A program made the position numbers and the translations under genes. Shown piece by piece: positions 62,840-64,000 of a stretch of DNA of 64,000 nt. Position 1 is the first letter of the stretch; the number at the start of each line of letters is the position of its first letter. Location: the NCBI GenBank assembly GCA_964035545.1, contig OZ037768.1, positions 6,439,241 to 6,503,240 of the forward strand, given 5' to 3'. The notes under the pieces were generated by a model, which had not been told where the DNA came from, did not search any database, and saw only the letters and a program-made list of their open reading frames with translations. The DNA is from Bugula neritina. Lineage: Eukaryota > Bryozoa > Gymnolaemata > Cheilostomatida > Bugulidae.

Positions 62840-64000
62840 TTAACTTTGGTCAAATTTCCCGCCATAAGATTTCATAGTCATTTCCCAATCTTCTTGTGTA
62901 GCAGTTTTAATATTCGGCTCATTTTTCAACACTGTGAGAATAGGGAGGAGGTCACGATTGCACCATCTACAATACATTAAAAAAATCTTGGAATTTGAAC
63001 ATAGACCAGCAACTAGGTTTCCGTTTTCAGCTAGATGTTCACTCATTCAACAGAAAAGGTTTTATTCTATATAAAGACAGCTTGTTTACAACAGCACGTA
63101 CAAAGTTCAATTAGTCTTTTAGATAACCCTGCTAGGAATTTTCATTACTACTAATCTTTGCGAAGTGGTAAATAAAATAATATGCTCATTTGATTTGGCA
63201 TATTTGCAACATTTGTACCTACCTTTGCAACGACGTAAATAAAATAGGCTCTCCAGGGTTTGATGCCGACAACTTTACAAATAAGACTCCTGAAACAAAT
63301 TGCATGAACTAAACAAAACTATCAATTAAATATTGGTGCCAGACAATAGATCAGCAAAAGACTAAATGAGTGTAAAAGTCAGACTAGCATAGTTGAAGGT
63401 ATACCTATGTAGATATTGGCAATGGTAAAAGCTAGCTCCCTGGCAGAGCGATCAGATGTGTGTTGGAATTCCGATCGCATATATGATGCAAACTTGTCCA
63501 AATCTGATACCAACTTCTTGACTGGGGCAGAATCTCCACAGTCTCCAAGCGTATTGTGACAATAAGAAACGAATGCGTTGATAACTTCACCATTAGTTTT
63601 TTGTATAGCTCTCAGAACATCTAGGGAGAGTACGTTGGTAGTGCCTTCCCATATTGGTAAAACCTGTATTAACATATCAAACTTTTCCGAGTCTTAAACG
63701 GAATTAATCCTATTTGTAATGAAAAATTAAATAATTTAGTACAATTGAATCAATCGTAGAAGTTAATTAGAGTTTTTTACTAACCTGAGCATCTCGGAGC
63801 ATAGATGGTAAGCCAGTGTCTTCGATATATCCTTGACCTCCCATACACTCTAAGCCCTCAGACATGACGCTCATGGCTACTTTAGCAGTGTAAATTTTAG
63901 CAACTGGAGTTAATAGACGCATCAGCAATTTTGTAGTGTCTGTAGCACCGCCAGCTTCTATTAGACCAATCATACGTGATAACTCGAAACTAAGCAATGA
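62840..64000 (-). CDS. acyl-CoA dehydrogenase, AidB/ACDH-11-like (C-terminal part, runs off the right edge)
   Basis: Four minus-strand exons are visible: 63785 to beyond 64000, 63405-63663, 63223-63289 and 62840-62966. They give 222 C-terminal residues with consistent phases; the N-terminal and middle domains lie outside the window. The segment is the C-terminal helical domain of an FAD-dependent acyl-CoA dehydrogenase. [18 protein letters not shown] and [20 protein letters not shown] match the AidB branch (E. coli AidB, nematode ACDH-11 to -13 group) better than short- or medium-chain enzymes. The GGxGY(I)E and the PIWEGT segments are typical FAD/dimer-interface elements of the family. The tail ([19 protein letters not shown]) is hydrophilic and ends 262 bases from the convergent ZNF341 stop. 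Substrate and compartment cannot be judged from this part. Confidence 0.92.

Overview
The window is animal nuclear DNA. It is very AT-rich, and almost every gene is cut by many short to medium introns with GT-AG borders. The genes recognised are bilaterian: a Distal-less/Dlx homeobox gene, the ZNF423/ZNF521 (OAZ) multi-zinc-finger gene, ZNF341, the vertebrate-type L-serine dehydratase and an AidB-type acyl-CoA dehydrogenase. No operons or prokaryotic features are present. I cannot name the species; an invertebrate, possibly a marine lophotrochozoan, fits the gene set and base composition, but this is inference. All gene models were built by hand by joining exons so that reading frame, splice sites and protein similarity agree. 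Each complete model sums to a whole number of codons.

Layout, left to right. 1-1776: upstream region of the first gene. 1777-4609 (+): L-serine/threonine dehydratase, 7 exons, 321 aa. 4610-11841: a 7.2 kb gene-poor stretch. 11842-15243 (-): Distal-less homeobox gene, 3 exons, 319 aa. 15244-18316: mostly empty, with a weak candidate for a small membrane-protein gene on the minus strand. 18317-21102 (-): a 218-aa protein ending in a NATD1-like GNAT acetyltransferase domain, 4 exons. 22417-28970 (+): a secreted cysteine-rich protein of 519 aa in 11 exons, made of two tandem copies of a domain I do not recognise, with a TATA box. 29185-49979 (-): the ZNF423/ZNF521 homologue, 19 coding exons, about 1479 aa. 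49980-54871: gene-poor region between two divergent zinc-finger genes. 54872-62578 (+): ZNF341 homologue, 14 exons, 807 aa. 62840 to the right edge (-): C-terminal part of an AidB-like acyl-CoA dehydrogenase.

The genes are functionally unrelated (amino-acid catabolism, limb/nervous-system patterning, acyl transfer, secretion, two transcription factors, acyl-CoA oxidation), so the window reads as ordinary euchromatin and not as a cluster. Two convergent pairs have close 3' ends: secreted protein/ZNF423-like (about 215 bp) and ZNF341/acyl-CoA dehydrogenase (about 260 bp). The two zinc-finger genes start head to head.

The items most worth a second look are the two-domain secreted protein with its duplicated exon block, an expansion of CxxC modules and a GC-AG intron in the ZNF423-like gene, a poison-exon-like segment in the same gene, a nearly perfect 170-bp palindrome at 41851-42020, and a GC-rich foldback at 56519-56625.
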